Source: Dermatophagoides farinae (Eukaryota; Arthropoda; Arachnida; Sarcoptiformes; Pyroglyphidae). From it: a stretch of DNA of 64,000 bases. The stretch covers positions 3,992,001 through 4,056,000 of the forward strand of contig NC_134680.1 in the NCBI RefSeq assembly GCF_024713945.1. The letters are read 5' to 3'. Positions 11,925-24,300 of the stretch are shown one piece after another (positions within the stretch are counted from its first letter, which is position 1; each line of letters starts with the position of its first letter). Below the pieces are notes generated by a model. The model had not been told where the DNA came from. It worked only from the letters and a program-made list of their open reading frames with translations, and searched no databases. A program made the translations under genes and the position numbers.

Positions 11925-13397
11925 ATGGAAGAACAAATCGAACGTTTACGTAAAGATTTTCATGATGATGAGAATAAATTACGAAAACAATATGAAGAAG
12001 AATGTCGATTATTGGAAGAACATATGGAAAAAGAGATTGCAATGGAGAAAACTTATATGGAAAATTGTACAGAAATTGAAATTGGAAAATTAAAAGAAGA
12101 AGTTGAATCTAAAATCGATACATTGAATAAGAATCGTTATCAATCATTATCAACAAATGAAACGGCTAGTGACGGTGAGAATAATGAGGTAATGGAAAAA
12201 AATCGTGGACGTATCGACCAGGAATTGGCACGTGATCGTGAAATATTTGAACAACAATGTAAAGAACGACGGCAACGTTTTGAAGATCAGATGAAAATAT
12301 TGTTGGCCGCTGCTGATCAGAAACGAATCGAAACACTTAAACGAGAAATAGTTCCATTAGTTAAAGCCAATGGAATGATTCGAATAACTGATGAAACACT
12401 ACTGGAAACACGTTATCGATTGAAATTTACACGTAACGCCGTTAAATCCGGTCAATCATGGGCATTGTATCGGGCACAATTTCAAGATAAACAGGTTGTT
12501 TGTCGTGTAACGGTTTTATCGAAAATTCCAAATGAAATTAGGTATAAAAATTTTGATTTTTTAACCAATAATCACATTTACCATCTCTCATTTTTTTATA
12601 TTTTTTCAGAATGAATCTCGATCACTCAACAAAATGTCAACGATTCTTGTGTGAAAAACAACGACAATCGGATTCTAATTATTTTGTTCAATTACATGAA
12701 ATATTTTCAACTGAGCAGAAAATCTACGTCATTCAGAATGAATTTGATTCGATGACATTGTTGAACGTTGTACAACAGCAACAGCAGCAGCAACACCAAC
12801 CACGACGTCAATCATCACAACGATCAGCCACAACGATTATAAATTATGATGAGGAAGACGTACGAAAATGGCTTCGACAATTATGTGATGCAATGAATTT
12901 TATGCATTCAATGGCTATAGCACATCTAAATCTACGTTTGGATAATATTATATTCGATGAACGGCGAAATATTCGATTGATTGGTCTAAGCCGTACATTC
13001 TGTTATTTTAATTTGGACCAGGAAAAATTCATCTAAAGCTAGTCGTGTATCACCAAGTATTTTCTATGATCATTTACCAGCGGAATGTTTTGAAGGTGAA
13101 TTCGATCCATGTCGGGCTGATGTTTGGAGTTTTGGATTGTTGATATACGAAATGGAAACACATGTGAATCCTCGGAAACAAGCATTGACGAAGGATAAAT
13201 CACGTGCAAGCCGTACAAGTTTGAAAAAAAATATTGATCGTCGTGAATTTAAAAATCCGACATTTGATTTTGATAAGATTCGTAATCAATCATTACGACA
13301 ATCGGTACGATTAATGTTGGATAATCAAAGTGCTTGTACTCGACCAACTTTTAGTGAAATTCGTTCGAATGAATATTTTCAATCACAGCAGCAATAA
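11925..13397 (+). CDS. Coiled-coil pseudokinase
   Basis: Exons 11925-12541 and 12610-13397, joined in phase AG|A. The first 140 residues are a highly charged coiled coil. A kinase-like fold follows. The usual beta-3 lysine motif reads VVCRVTV, with Arg in place of Lys. The HRD motif reads AHLNLRLDN, so the catalytic Asp is replaced by Asn, and the DFG position reads IGLSR. The C-lobe SDVWSFG-type motif is present as ADVWSFGLLIYEME. The protein should therefore be catalytically dead. A poly-Gln/His insert lies in the N-lobe. The reading frame changes near 13020-13035, in an A-rich stretch; either an assembly indel or a real lesion, and the downstream C-lobe remains coding-like. Ligand and pathway are unknown. 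Confidence 0.72.
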
Positions 13398-13922
13398 CTG
13401 AATCGAAATGCCGTCCAAATTAATTCAGCAATGGCGAGATATACTGAAGATGTGCATTTGCATATAGAAAAGAAAAAAGAGATGAAAAATATTCAATTTA
13501 ATGATATTCAAATGAATTGGATTAAAATGTAAATTTTTTTTTAAAAAATTAACTAAACTGTTTATTTTAGTGCATTCACACCACCACCACACACGCAGTT
13601 AACAACATACTAATTTGAATAAGGTTGATGACATGAATATAATGGCCAATGTACAATGACAGTTTTATTGAATAATTTGTTTGTACGATGTGTGTGTGTG
13701 TGTGTGTGTATGTGTTTGTTCCGTTCATTCATTTCCGTCAATGATGCATTTTTTCTTTGCCAACAGGCTTTTGGATGAAATTGATTTCAATTTCTACACA
13801 CACACACACACACACACACATACACACAATCGATACATTCATCAATCATAATTTGAAAAATATTTTCATATTTTTTTTCAAATGTAAAAAATTTAAAATA
13901 ATAAAAAATTCGAATTTGAATC
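13398..13922. other. Spacer with GT and CA microsatellites
   Basis: Intergenic DNA with a GT run near 13688-13709 and a CA run near 13796-13821. It probably holds the promoter and 5' UTR of the PVR-like receptor gene. Confidence 0.6.
13796..13821. repeat. (CA)n microsatellite
   Basis: Uninterrupted CA dinucleotides upstream of the receptor tyrosine kinase start codon. Confidence 0.9.
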
Positions 13923-16900
13923 ATGATTCAAATTCGAAAATTTTCATCGAATATTGTTGTTGTTGCTGCTTTGGTGATGGGTGTTTGTTGGTGTACCAAC
14001 AACAACAACAACAACAAAAATTCATGTATACAGCAGCAACCAATTTTATCAATGAATTTATCGATTATTGAAAATATAATTGATTATGGTGAAACATTTT
14101 TGGATCTACAAGTTGGTTCAAATCTAACATTAATCTGTACAACGGATATTAATAACAACGATGATGATAATACTACGGAAATTAGCTGGATTCTACCCGA
14201 ATTTCATCCGGTAAATAACATGATAATGATTTATTTATATTAATAGAATATTTTTTCTCTATTTATTGACCAACTTCTAACAACATACTCATACAGTATT
14301 ATGATACAATTCTACCTGAATATATTCAAATTGAAGAACGAATATATCGTAATCAAACGGGAAAACCATACAAACGGGAAAGTCGTTTAACGGTAATCGG
14401 TGTCGAAATAAATGATGTTGGATATTATACCTGTACATATCGAAAATATTTACATCTTATTCATGATGAATCGATTGCTTTCAGAATTCATGGTTCATTG
14501 AATACTATTTATCTTTATGTAACCGGTAAAATAAAACAAAAAAAAATTGTTCATTTCAGCTTATTTTTTTCTGTTGAAAAATATTGAAATTTTAGATTTT
14601 GAAAATTTATTCATAAAATCTTTACCAGTTATGATGGCCATCTATGGTCGTCCAGGTGAAATTGGTTGTCGACCATCATCATCACGTGCATTGATTGAAT
14701 TAATATCGGTGGATGAATCATCACGTACACATCATCAGATTTCCTATGATAAAAATGATGATTATGAATGGACAAATTCATCATCATCGATGGTTATTTA
14801 TAATTCACGTCGTGGATTTCTATTACCAAATCTAACTAATGATCATTATATTTGTCGTGTATATCTTACTAAATTCATTGAAGAATCATCGTTTAATATA
14901 ACATCTGATGATAATATCGTAATTCATTTTACAAGTTTGTTGATAATTTTTTAGTTAATTTTTTTTATTTAAAGAAACTCTCTAATCCACAATTGAATAG
15001 ATGGCGTCGATTATGCAACGAAACCGATAATTATTCCTAATGGACAGTATCCATATACATTTGTTGGACAATCATATCGGTTAAGTTGTTCAACGGAAAA
15101 ATCTCATTCAAGTCAAATTTTTATTAAATGGAATTTCGTGAATCAAGCTTGTTATGAAGTTTGTTATCATTTCGTAATCATATTATTTTTTTGAAAATAA
15201 CCGATGAATTTGTTTATTATTTTTTTGGTGTAGCAAAATTCATCATCATCATCATTGTCGACAATGATTAAAATCAGTGATGTTGAAACAATTATTCAAA
15301 GTAAAGGAAAGGAAAAAGTTCGTCAAAATATTACGTTCATCAATGTGGATCGCCGTTATGATGATGCACAAATCGAATGTATTATAACCGATGTATCAAT
15401 GGCTAGAAAAATGACATCATTTTCATTGAAAATATATGGTAATTATTCATAAACCCTATGACTTTTTTTTTCATTTGATCTTTTCACCCAATGTTTTCCA
15501 TAAATTTGTACCCGGAAAAACAAAGAAAAACCATTCCTGAAGATTATTCCATTATCACAACCAAATCAAATTTATCGCTGTAATTCTAAGTGGCAGTATG
15601 AAGTAGATATAATAGCAATACCGGATGATATTGATTTGATACATCTATATTGGTATAAACAGCCAAATGTTATGAATCGATCCATCAATTATGGTGATAC
15701 ACGTATTGTATTATCAAAACAATATTCATTAATTATTGATCGGGATCATAAAAATCACACAATAAATAATGATAATATTTTTGATCCATATCCGAATCGT
15801 TTAATACGAGCAAGTATCGGTATAAAATATTTATCGCCATCCGATAGTGGTGATTATCTTCTTATTGTCGATTTGATGGATGGTCTTTTACGTCATAATC
15901 AATTGTTTGAGTTGAAAGTTCTTGATTGTCATATAAGTATGTACACGAAATTATTTATTTTTTTCATATTTCTCAATCATTATCATCATATTTCATTTGA
16001 TTTTTTTTTACGGAAAAAATCCTTCACTTTTAGGCGATCTAGATGATAATTACATTGTATATATTTTAGCCATTGCTGCCGTCATATTCATAATGTTATT
16101 GTTCATATTTTTACTTGTAAATCGTATACGTATTGAAAAGAAAGCTAAACAAGAGCTAGAAATTCTTAGCATCAATCTATTACAATCTTCTAATGTACGA
16201 AATAATAATAATGATAATGATGATGGTGGCCAAAATGGATCAAAGATTCGAAATCTAATTGATCCAAACATACCGATACATGAACAGATTGATCTAATCC
16301 GTTATGATCATCGTTGGGAAATATCATTGGAAAATATTGATTTTGATCAAACACTATTATTGGGACAAGGTGCATTCGGTAAAGTATATAAAGCAATTGC
16401 ATATGGACTTGATCAACGTTATACGTCGTATGCTTATAATACGATGATGATGATCAATAAAAATAATGAAATGAATACCGAAAATGATGAAAATGATTGC
16501 GGAACAATAGTTGCTGTGAAAATGTTAAAAAATTCTGCTACAATGGAACAATTGAAAGCATTATCCATTGAATTGAAGATAATGAATTATATTGGTCATC
16601 ATATTAATATTGTCAATTTACTTGGTGCATGTACTTCACGTTTAATCAAAGGTGAATTATATGTTTTAATGGAATATTGTTGTCATGGAAATCTACAACA
16701 TTTTCTACAAACCAATCGCGATATATTTATTGATATTAATTACGAGGATGATGATGATGATCATTGCGATGATGATGAAAAACCAAAAACCAATCTAATA
16801 TCATCATTATTCATTGATGATGAAGAATTTAATAATAAAAATGATGGTAAGTGATGATGAAACCTAACAATCTAATAAATCCATCATCTAAATATAAATT

Positions 16901-18498
16901 ATGAATTTGTTTGAAAATTTCATTTCTAATCGCAATTTCTCTTATTTTCATCTTTCCCTCTCATGGGAAATTTAAACAGAAAGAATTTCATGGATAGAAA
17001 TGAAACCTTATCCAAATAATAATTGTTCTGATAATAAGAACAAAAATAAAAACAACAAAAACTTTAATGAAAATGAATGGAAAACATTGTCAACAAAAGA
17101 TTTACTTAGTTTTGCATATCAAACCGCTAAAGGAATGGATTATTTGGCTAGTAAAAAGGTTTGTTTGTTTTGTTTTGTTTTGTTTTGTTTGTCAATGCAA
17201 TTGTCTGTTTTCATTTGTATACACAAATTATAAGCTAATTATAACTAATTGATCTTTGCTATGAATGAATGAATGAATGAATGAAAACTAAGAATATTAC
17301 TATTTTTCTTGATTTTCATCTTCAGGTAATCCATAGAGATTTGGCCGCGCGTAACGTTCTTTTGTGTCAAAATGGGATTGTAAAAATATGTGATTTTGGT
17401 CTTGCACATGGTGGTGGTGATGTCGGCGATGATGATGATAATACTGTAAAATTTGGTGACAATGGTAAACATCATAATGGAACAACATTGCAAGAACGTT
17501 TACCAGTGAAATGGATGGTAAATAAGTCATGTGAAAAAAAAGAGAAAAATCGAATGAGTTAATCAGTTTTGAATGAAATATTCTGATGGAATTTTGTTGT
17601 AATCATTATGGTTGATGTCAGTTTAATGATGGTGGCTATATTTTTGTTTTCATTTATTTGCAAAAAATAGGCAATCGAATCATTATTGGAAAGAAAATTT
17701 AATACAAAATCTGATGTATGGTCATTTGGTATATTTCTTTGGGAATTATTTGCACTTGGTATGGCACCATATACTGGAATAAATTTTGATGCTCGGTTTT
17801 TGGACAAATTACAATCCGGTTATCGTATGAAAAGACCTAGATTTGCATCACAATCAATGTTTGTACAATTAATGATAACTCTTTACAAAAAAAAATCGAT
17901 TAATTGATCAATCGATTTCGGTTCGAAATTCTCATATATAGCTATGAATTAATGTTGAAATGCTGGTCGATGGATGCGAATAAAAGACCCGATTTTTCAA
18001 TGTTAGCCCAATTTTTTTGCCGTTATGTAAATGAAAATTTTCTCATGGTTTGTATTACTTCATTTAATCCAATTAATCATTTTGACATAACAGCAAATTC
18101 AACAAAAAAAATCAAATTATTCATTTTCTTACATTTTTTTTTTTTTTTTTTTTTTTGAAAAACAGAATTACGAACAAATTTCACGATTATATAGCCATAT
18201 TAATGATGATGACAACGAAGTGATCACCAATGATCGAAATGAAACACATTTCTATGAAGGATTAGATCCAACAATGACAACGGCGATGGCGAATAATGAT
18301 AATGAATATTTATACATGTCGGATAATCAGAATAAAAATATTCAATCAAATAAATTTTGGAACAAACCTTCATCATCAATCATTGTCGATTGTAATTATG
18401 TTCGTATGGAATCATCGACCATAGTAACAACAGCAACAACAACAACAACAACAAAAGCCGCAGCCACTAAATCGAACAATATTATTATTCGGAATTAA
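13923..18498 (+). CDS. PDGF/VEGF-type receptor tyrosine kinase (PVR-like)
   Basis: Twelve exons: 13923-14210, 14297-14525, 14596-14934, 15001-15158, 15234-15438, 15526-15936, 16034-16846, 16980-17158, 17326-17517, 17671-17858, 17942-18047, 18166-18498. All phases agree and the sum is 1146 codons plus stop. A signal peptide ([13 protein letters not shown]) is followed by Ig-like extracellular modules, with GYYTCTY and HYICRVY as strand-F cysteine motifs. One membrane helix lies at about 551-573. The split kinase domain has GQGAFGKV (about 654), VAVKML, an Asp/Asn-rich kinase insert, HRDLAARN (about 877), DFGLA (about 897) and LPVKWMAIES. This is a catalytically competent class III/V receptor. 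In insects PVR acts in cell migration and haemocyte survival. The activation loop is unusually long and acidic and lacks tyrosine. The C-terminal tail has EYLYM and NYVRM as possible docking tyrosines. Confidence 0.9.
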
Positions 18499-18577
18499 GC
18501 AACAAACAAACAAAAAATTATACATGAATTTATATATTTTTTTTCTTCAGATTTTTAAAAACATCAAATTATAATTA

Positions 18578-19027
18578 TCATTTTTGCTTATCAATCGATG
18601 TCACTGTTGCTGTTTTTGTGATCGATTCCATCATATCATTGGATTGGGATCGTATTCTTTTCAATTTATCTATGATACATACGACAAATGGATGTTCAAT
18701 GATAAATTGTTTTGTTGCCATAAAACATTGTTTCATTGAAGCCATCAATTCGGTTACGGTTAATTCTTTGTTTATGATTTTAACAACAATTATACGTAAT
18801 AATTCATGTACAATGTATACGAAAACCAAATAGACAATGAACATACATTTAGCTAAACAATTATAATGATTCCAATCACTAAAGGCCATTATACGTGTAA
18901 AATGTAACCATATAATCGGTGCCATTACAATCATGACGGCAAATGTATTCCAATATTTGTCCACTAAAGCAATCCAATATTCTGATGGCATCATTGCTTG
19001 GATTTGTTTTTTGAGAAAATCAAGCAT
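18578..19027 (-). CDS. Small two-helix membrane protein, unknown
   Basis: An intronless frame of 149 codons, with ATG at 19027 and stop at 18578. I do not recognise a family. A hydrophobic segment at about residues 29-46 and a second at about 62-86 suggest two membrane helices. The rest is basic and amphipathic, and the C-terminus (TSIDKQK) is polar. Its 3' end lies only 80 bases from the end of the convergent PVR-like gene, so their 3' UTRs probably overlap. Amino-acid composition and codon use look like those of true genes here, unlike the T-rich chance frames nearby. It may be lineage-specific. Confidence 0.6.
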   Translation of the reverse strand: MLDFLKKQIQAMMPSEYWIALVDKYWNTFAVMIVMAPIIWLHFTRIMAFSDWNHYNCLAKCMFIVYLVFVYIVHELLRIIVVKIINKELTVTELMASMKQCFMATKQFIIEHPFVVCIIDKLKRIRSQSNDMMESITKTATVTSIDKQK

Positions 19028-20428
19028 TTTTTTCTAAATAAGGCACAACACACACACACACTACTCACAGCAAAATACAAATGAATAAACTTTCTTTTCA
19101 AATAAAAAACTTTCACGAGAAAAAAAAATCTTTTAAAATAACAAATAAAATTCTGAATGAATGGGTGAAATGATGTTTGCGCGTTTTTAAATGTAGAAAT
19201 AAAAGAACAATTCAATAAAATGAAAAAAAATTCGAAAATGAAATAAATTTTATATGCTTTTTCTCCTCACCAAAAATGAAAAAAAAATAAAAATATTTTC
19301 ATATACAATATTCTATGTGAGCAAATATAATTTAAATGTGCTTGTGTGTGTATAAAATATTCGTATACGAATAAACTGCAGTTAGATTTTTTTTTTACAA
19401 AAACAAACAAATAAACAAACAAACGAACAACAATCATAAATATGAATGGAAATGGAATTCATTTTTTTTTTTTTTTTGGTTCTGTTTTTTTTTGTTTTGT
19501 TTTGTTTTGGATTTGTTTGCATATATGCATATATGAATATGTTTGGTTCATTTTTCCAGACATCATTTGTGTATCTGGTTCATGTCTGATTGCTGGTGAT
19601 CCATTAGTTTCATCATATAAAAATCCTGTCTGGTATTGTTATTCTGTGTCTGAACGACAAATTAAATTCACATACAATTCCATATATGGTTTCATTTTTT
19701 TTTATTGTTGGTTCCATTATGATTTACCACCACAAAAAAAAACAAATGAAAAGAAATTAAAATAAACACAGCATCAATTGTTGATGGTGGTGGTGGCAAT
19801 GTATATGATGTATGTGATAATCACAATTCTGGTTGAAAAATGACAAATTTCATTGTGCCAATTTTTTGTTGTTGTTGTTGTTTCTTCCGGTCTATAATAA
19901 TAATAGTAACATTGATATTAAAGTTGTGTCAATAAAATTAAAAAAAAGAAATGAGTGTGTATGTGTGCAATATATCGAAAAAAAAGAAAAAAAACAGAAT
20001 TGATTTGCGAGAAACAAAAAAAAAATAACAACAACAACAACAAATAAAAAGAAACAGGAATGGTTAATGTAGAATAAACAAAACAAACGGAAAAAACACT
20101 GAATCTTTTTTTTAATGACGACGACAAAAACATCTGCATGTAAATGCAATATTGTCAGTGTGTGCATGTAATGTGTGTACTTATGCAATATAATTATCTA
20201 TCATCTTGATTGGTGTATTTGATGATATTTTGATGATGTTTGTTTTTTTCGTTTTGGTACCGTGTTTGAAATTAATAATGGCCTAAAGGATTTGTGAGAA
20301 ATGGGCAAAAAAAAATGTTTATAATCGAAAAACAACAAGAAAAATAATGGAGAATTTTTATTTCAAAACAAATCATCATCATCACATCAATAATCAATAA
20401 CCGCATCACATATACATGTCAGAATACT
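19028..20428. other. Intergenic, low-complexity DNA
   Basis: Long A, T and simple-repeat runs with no supportable gene. The frame at 19442-19765 has no family signal and is mainly translated homopolymer. Confidence 0.6.
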
Positions 20429-21056
20429 GTGAAAGTAATGCAAATTTTTAGTGCAATTGACAATCGGCTTCAAATGACAAATGAAAATTTGTTGAAGTTT
20501 TTCGTTGAAGGAAAACGTCGGAAAATTGCGAATGAAATTATGTTCTTATTTCCACATTTATTTAACAGCACCGAAAACTACAAACAGTGGGAATATATGG
20601 GGTGTGAAATAGTAAAAGATCAATTATTGACATTGGAATTTTTGACACCCAACAATTATAAGAACATAGACATCTTTAGAGCACAGCCGTTTATCATCTT
20701 CAAAGAAGAAGATAGTAATATCTGTAAATACGAATATGGTGGTCCAAAATACATGATCTTTAATTTGGCTAAAGATTGTGTGAAAGAATTAAATATCGCC
20801 CCACATCAAGAAGTTTAAACAAAGTTTCTTTATTAATCAACCTGAAACATGTGACGAAAGTGGGACATCGACACAAAAATACTGGAAACAAACTTCATGT
20901 CAACCAATTGGATTGGTTGATGAAACAGACCCTGACGAAATTCAGATATTACCAAATGACATATTACCAAATGGTAATGTGGCATTTGTGCATCCGATAG
21001 TTGAATCAAAACAAATCATGAATTTCAAATTATTATAAAAGCGAATTTGAATTAAT
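20429..21056 (+). pseudogene. Fossil coding fragment, possibly from a virus-like element
   Basis: Coding-like sequence with normal base composition, unlike the flanking repeats, but broken (about one break). It includes motifs such as TPNNYKNIDIFRAQPFIIF and CKYEYGGPKYMIFNLAKDC, with several cysteines, and ends near an AATAAA signal. I cannot assign a family. The inverted tRNA-Ser piece just downstream shares a 12-of-13 base motif with the segment following the 5' LTR of the BEL/Pao-like element. This makes an LTR-element origin plausible but unproven. Confidence 0.4.
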
Positions 21057-21113
21057 AATAAAGTACGGTATTTTATATGTGAAAATTATATGTGTTATTA
21101 TCGTCTATTTTGA

Positions 21114-21166
21114 TAAGCCAGCAAGATTCGAACTTGCGCTCCCAATGGGAAATGGATTTCAAATAT
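21114..21166 (-). repeat. Inverted 3' half of a tRNA-Ser(UGA)-like sequence
   Basis: Read on the minus strand it shows TTTGAAATCCA (anticodon TGA with its loop and 3' stem), a long class II variable arm with CCCATTGGG, a T arm GCAAG-TTCGAAT-CTTGC (perfect 5-bp stem) and TGGCTTA as acceptor side. The D arm and 5' acceptor side are missing, replaced by an AT run, so it is not a functional tRNA gene. A retroelement primer-tRNA copy is a likely origin. Confidence 0.7.
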
Positions 21167-21391
21167 ATATGAATTGAAATGATGATGATGATGTTGATGA
21201 AGGCGAACAAAAATTCGATTTAATTCATATGTGCAATATAAAATGAAATTATATTCCAGGAATTTTGGATCAAATTCTAAAAAATAATGATGACAATAAA
21301 ACGGTGTTGATGTTTTGATGTTTTGATGTTGATGAGAGAGAGAGAGAGAGAAAATGTTTTAGAGTGAACTGATAAATTATTAAATTTTCAT
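21167..21391. other. Spacer downstream of the GPCR gene
   Basis: ATG repeats and a GA microsatellite near 21334-21351, then the 3' end of the GPCR coding sequence. Nothing else is seen. Confidence 0.5.
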
Positions 21392-24300
21392 TCATTCATT
21401 GATTGTTGATTTTTCATCATGATGTAAATTGAATGTGATTTTCACTTGAGATTCATCATCACTATGATCATTATCATCAACATTCGAATTGATCATTTGA
21501 TTATTATCATCATCAACAAAACGTGTATGGCAAATAATTTTACAATTGAATTTATCACAATTTTTTGGCACATTTAAATTTTGATTATTATCATCATCAA
21601 TCTTATTTATTTGTTCATTGTTGTTGTTATTGTCATCGATGAATTTTTCTTTAATTGGTCGTAATATTTGATTATTTAATCGATGATGATAATGGCCATG
21701 AAAACTATGATGAAGTGGATAATGATGATGATTTGAATGTTGATAGCCAATTGTTTTCTGATTATTTAATAATGATGGTGACGAATGTTTCCTATGTTCA
21801 TCATTACGATCACCATCATCCATTACTATAGCTGGTTCAATCATTGAATGACGATTTGCTACTTGGATGGTTGCTGCAGCTACTGTTGTCGTAGCCGTTG
21901 GAGTTGAACGACGACAACGATGTTGTTTCATACAAAGAATATTCAGATAACGTACTAAATGTTTAATCTCCTGACGATAATGGTGATTGAGCCAAAAATA
22001 AATGAATGGATTATAACACACTGATGACATTGCAAACCAATGACAAATGAAAAATATATTTGGATCACTAATACGATTACTTGATGAGAAATCTGAATTT
22101 AAATGAAATATATTCAATGGTAACCAACAGATTGAGAAAACAGCAACAACTAATGCAAGCATTTTAATTGATTTTCGACGTGATCTTTCACGTAATGTAT
22201 GGATACTAGCATGATATTTAGATAAATTTGTCAATGCTATTGATCGATGTTTGCTTTGTTTGTTTTGTGAATGATAATTTTGTTGTTGATCATTATTATT
22301 ATGAATAACCGTAGGCACCATTGCACTTTCGATGGAATCCTTTTTAAAAATGGCTGCTGCTGAATGATTATTATTTGATGCTGCTGCTGCTGCATTTGTT
22401 GTTTTTGTCATTGTTTTCATTACGCAATTATTATCATTATCTAAATTTTCATCACTTGTGTTTGGTCGTATTAATTTATGCCATATATAAAAACTAATAC
22501 GAATATATGCAATGGCCGTTATCGATAATGGTAATGCATATTGTGTTAGAAATGTAAATAATGTTACATAACGTCGATAGGATAATACTGGTTTTGGATA
22601 TATGGCACGACAACGGTTTAGATGGCCACCAATTTGTACGACACGATTAAATATAACATTTGGTGTTGAAAATAATGCAGCAGCAATCCATATTACAATA
22701 ATTATTGTTGATGTTCGTAATGTTGTTGTTATACGTTTATGTAATGGATTCAAAATTGCCTGATAACGATCAATTGCAATGATTGTCATTGTTAATGTTG
22801 ATACATATCTATTTTTTTTTATAAACATATAAACACAAACACATACAGGAAATGGGAAAATAAAAACAAATCGTTAGTATTATATATGCAAAAGATGTTA
22901 AAAATAAATATTGTTATATATATCAAAATGAATAGTTTTATTTTGACAAACCGAAGCATAAAACAAACTCATTTCATTTCATTCGGATGGATATCTGTCT
23001 ATTTGTTCCTGTATCAATGTCATTTCCGTTTTCTTTTTCTACTTGTCTTCTTTCAATTTTTTTTTGGGGGGGGTTTTGATAAGCTCCATTAGCCGTCAAA
23101 AAAATATAACCAAAATTGATTTAATTAAATACATTTTTTTGGATCTTTCACCAAATTTTTTTTTCTCATTCATTCACTACTGCTTTATCATTTTTTCATG
23201 GCAACAATATTTGTAGAATACGTAATAGAAAAAAAACTAAAGTTTTATTGCTTTAGGGCTTTACTTTTCAAGTTTTTTTTCATCCATCTTTTATCATATT
23301 TTTATTTAATCAGAATCTGTCCGGTCAGAATAAATATGTCATAATTAGACAGTAATATTCATATGTCAACTATTTCATTGTATTCATTTTAGGATACTAA
23401 GCTAGAAAATGAAATAAAAATAAGGATATTTCACTGACCAATAATAAATTAAACTTAAATATATATATATGACGACAATGATGAAACTTCATGACTTATA
23501 GATTTTGATTAGATCATCATCTTCATATTACAATTGAAATAAGTGAAAGAAAGAACGAATGAAACAAAGAAAAAAAAATGATTGTCGCTGTCGTCACAGT
23601 AGTTGTTGTTGTTGTTGTTGTTCATTGCAGACCCAAAAACTTGCTGATCATTAATTATTATTTTTTTCTTTTCAAATGTTTCAGACAATTGTGTGTCTAC
23701 AGATCACATTATCAAAAACAATGGGATAGAAATAACACAAAACACATTATGAAAGGAAAACAAAAACAAATGGCAAACAAATAATTAGGACCTATTAAAC
23801 AAACTAGACTAGATAGACAAATAACCGAGCAGAAAATGAAGAAATCTAGGAATAATAAAAAAAAAATTCAATTGAAACAACTGAATAAATCAAATGATTT
23901 GACAAAGTCACTAGTTTGTTGTTTTTGTGTTATCTGATAAACTGAATAATTGATTTCTGTCTTTTGATGTCAGGTCTGCCGAATCTTATATAAACGAATT
24001 TTTTCAAAGTTTTTTTTTTGTTTTTCTTGGTCGATAGATCAAGATCAGTGGGAATAATAGAGAAAAATAATTTTCGTCATTTGTCTTTTTCGTTGATTAC
24101 AGCAGAAAACTTTCATAGGAATTGTAAAATGAGAGTCATCTATCCCAACTGTACAACTTGATTGTCAAATTGTCACAACTTTTTTTTTATCTTTAATTTC
24201 GTATCTTTTTTTTTTGTCTAAAAATTTCTATTTTTCAACCACGATTTAACTGATAAATGATTAGTATAGATATGGTCATTATAGGATTTTATTCTTTTTG

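Noticed and set aside
19442-19765. Plus-strand frame with a few Cys and Trp near the middle
   Set aside because: Mostly translated T runs; no splice sites, family motif or codon pattern support it.
21114-21166. A complete tRNA-Ser gene on the minus strand
   Set aside because: The D arm and 5' acceptor strand are missing and replaced by an AT run; no 3' T-run terminator follows.
22886-23092. Short frame inside the GPCR intron
   Set aside because: Hydrophobic composition comes from T-rich DNA; there are no fitting splice sites and no homology recognised.
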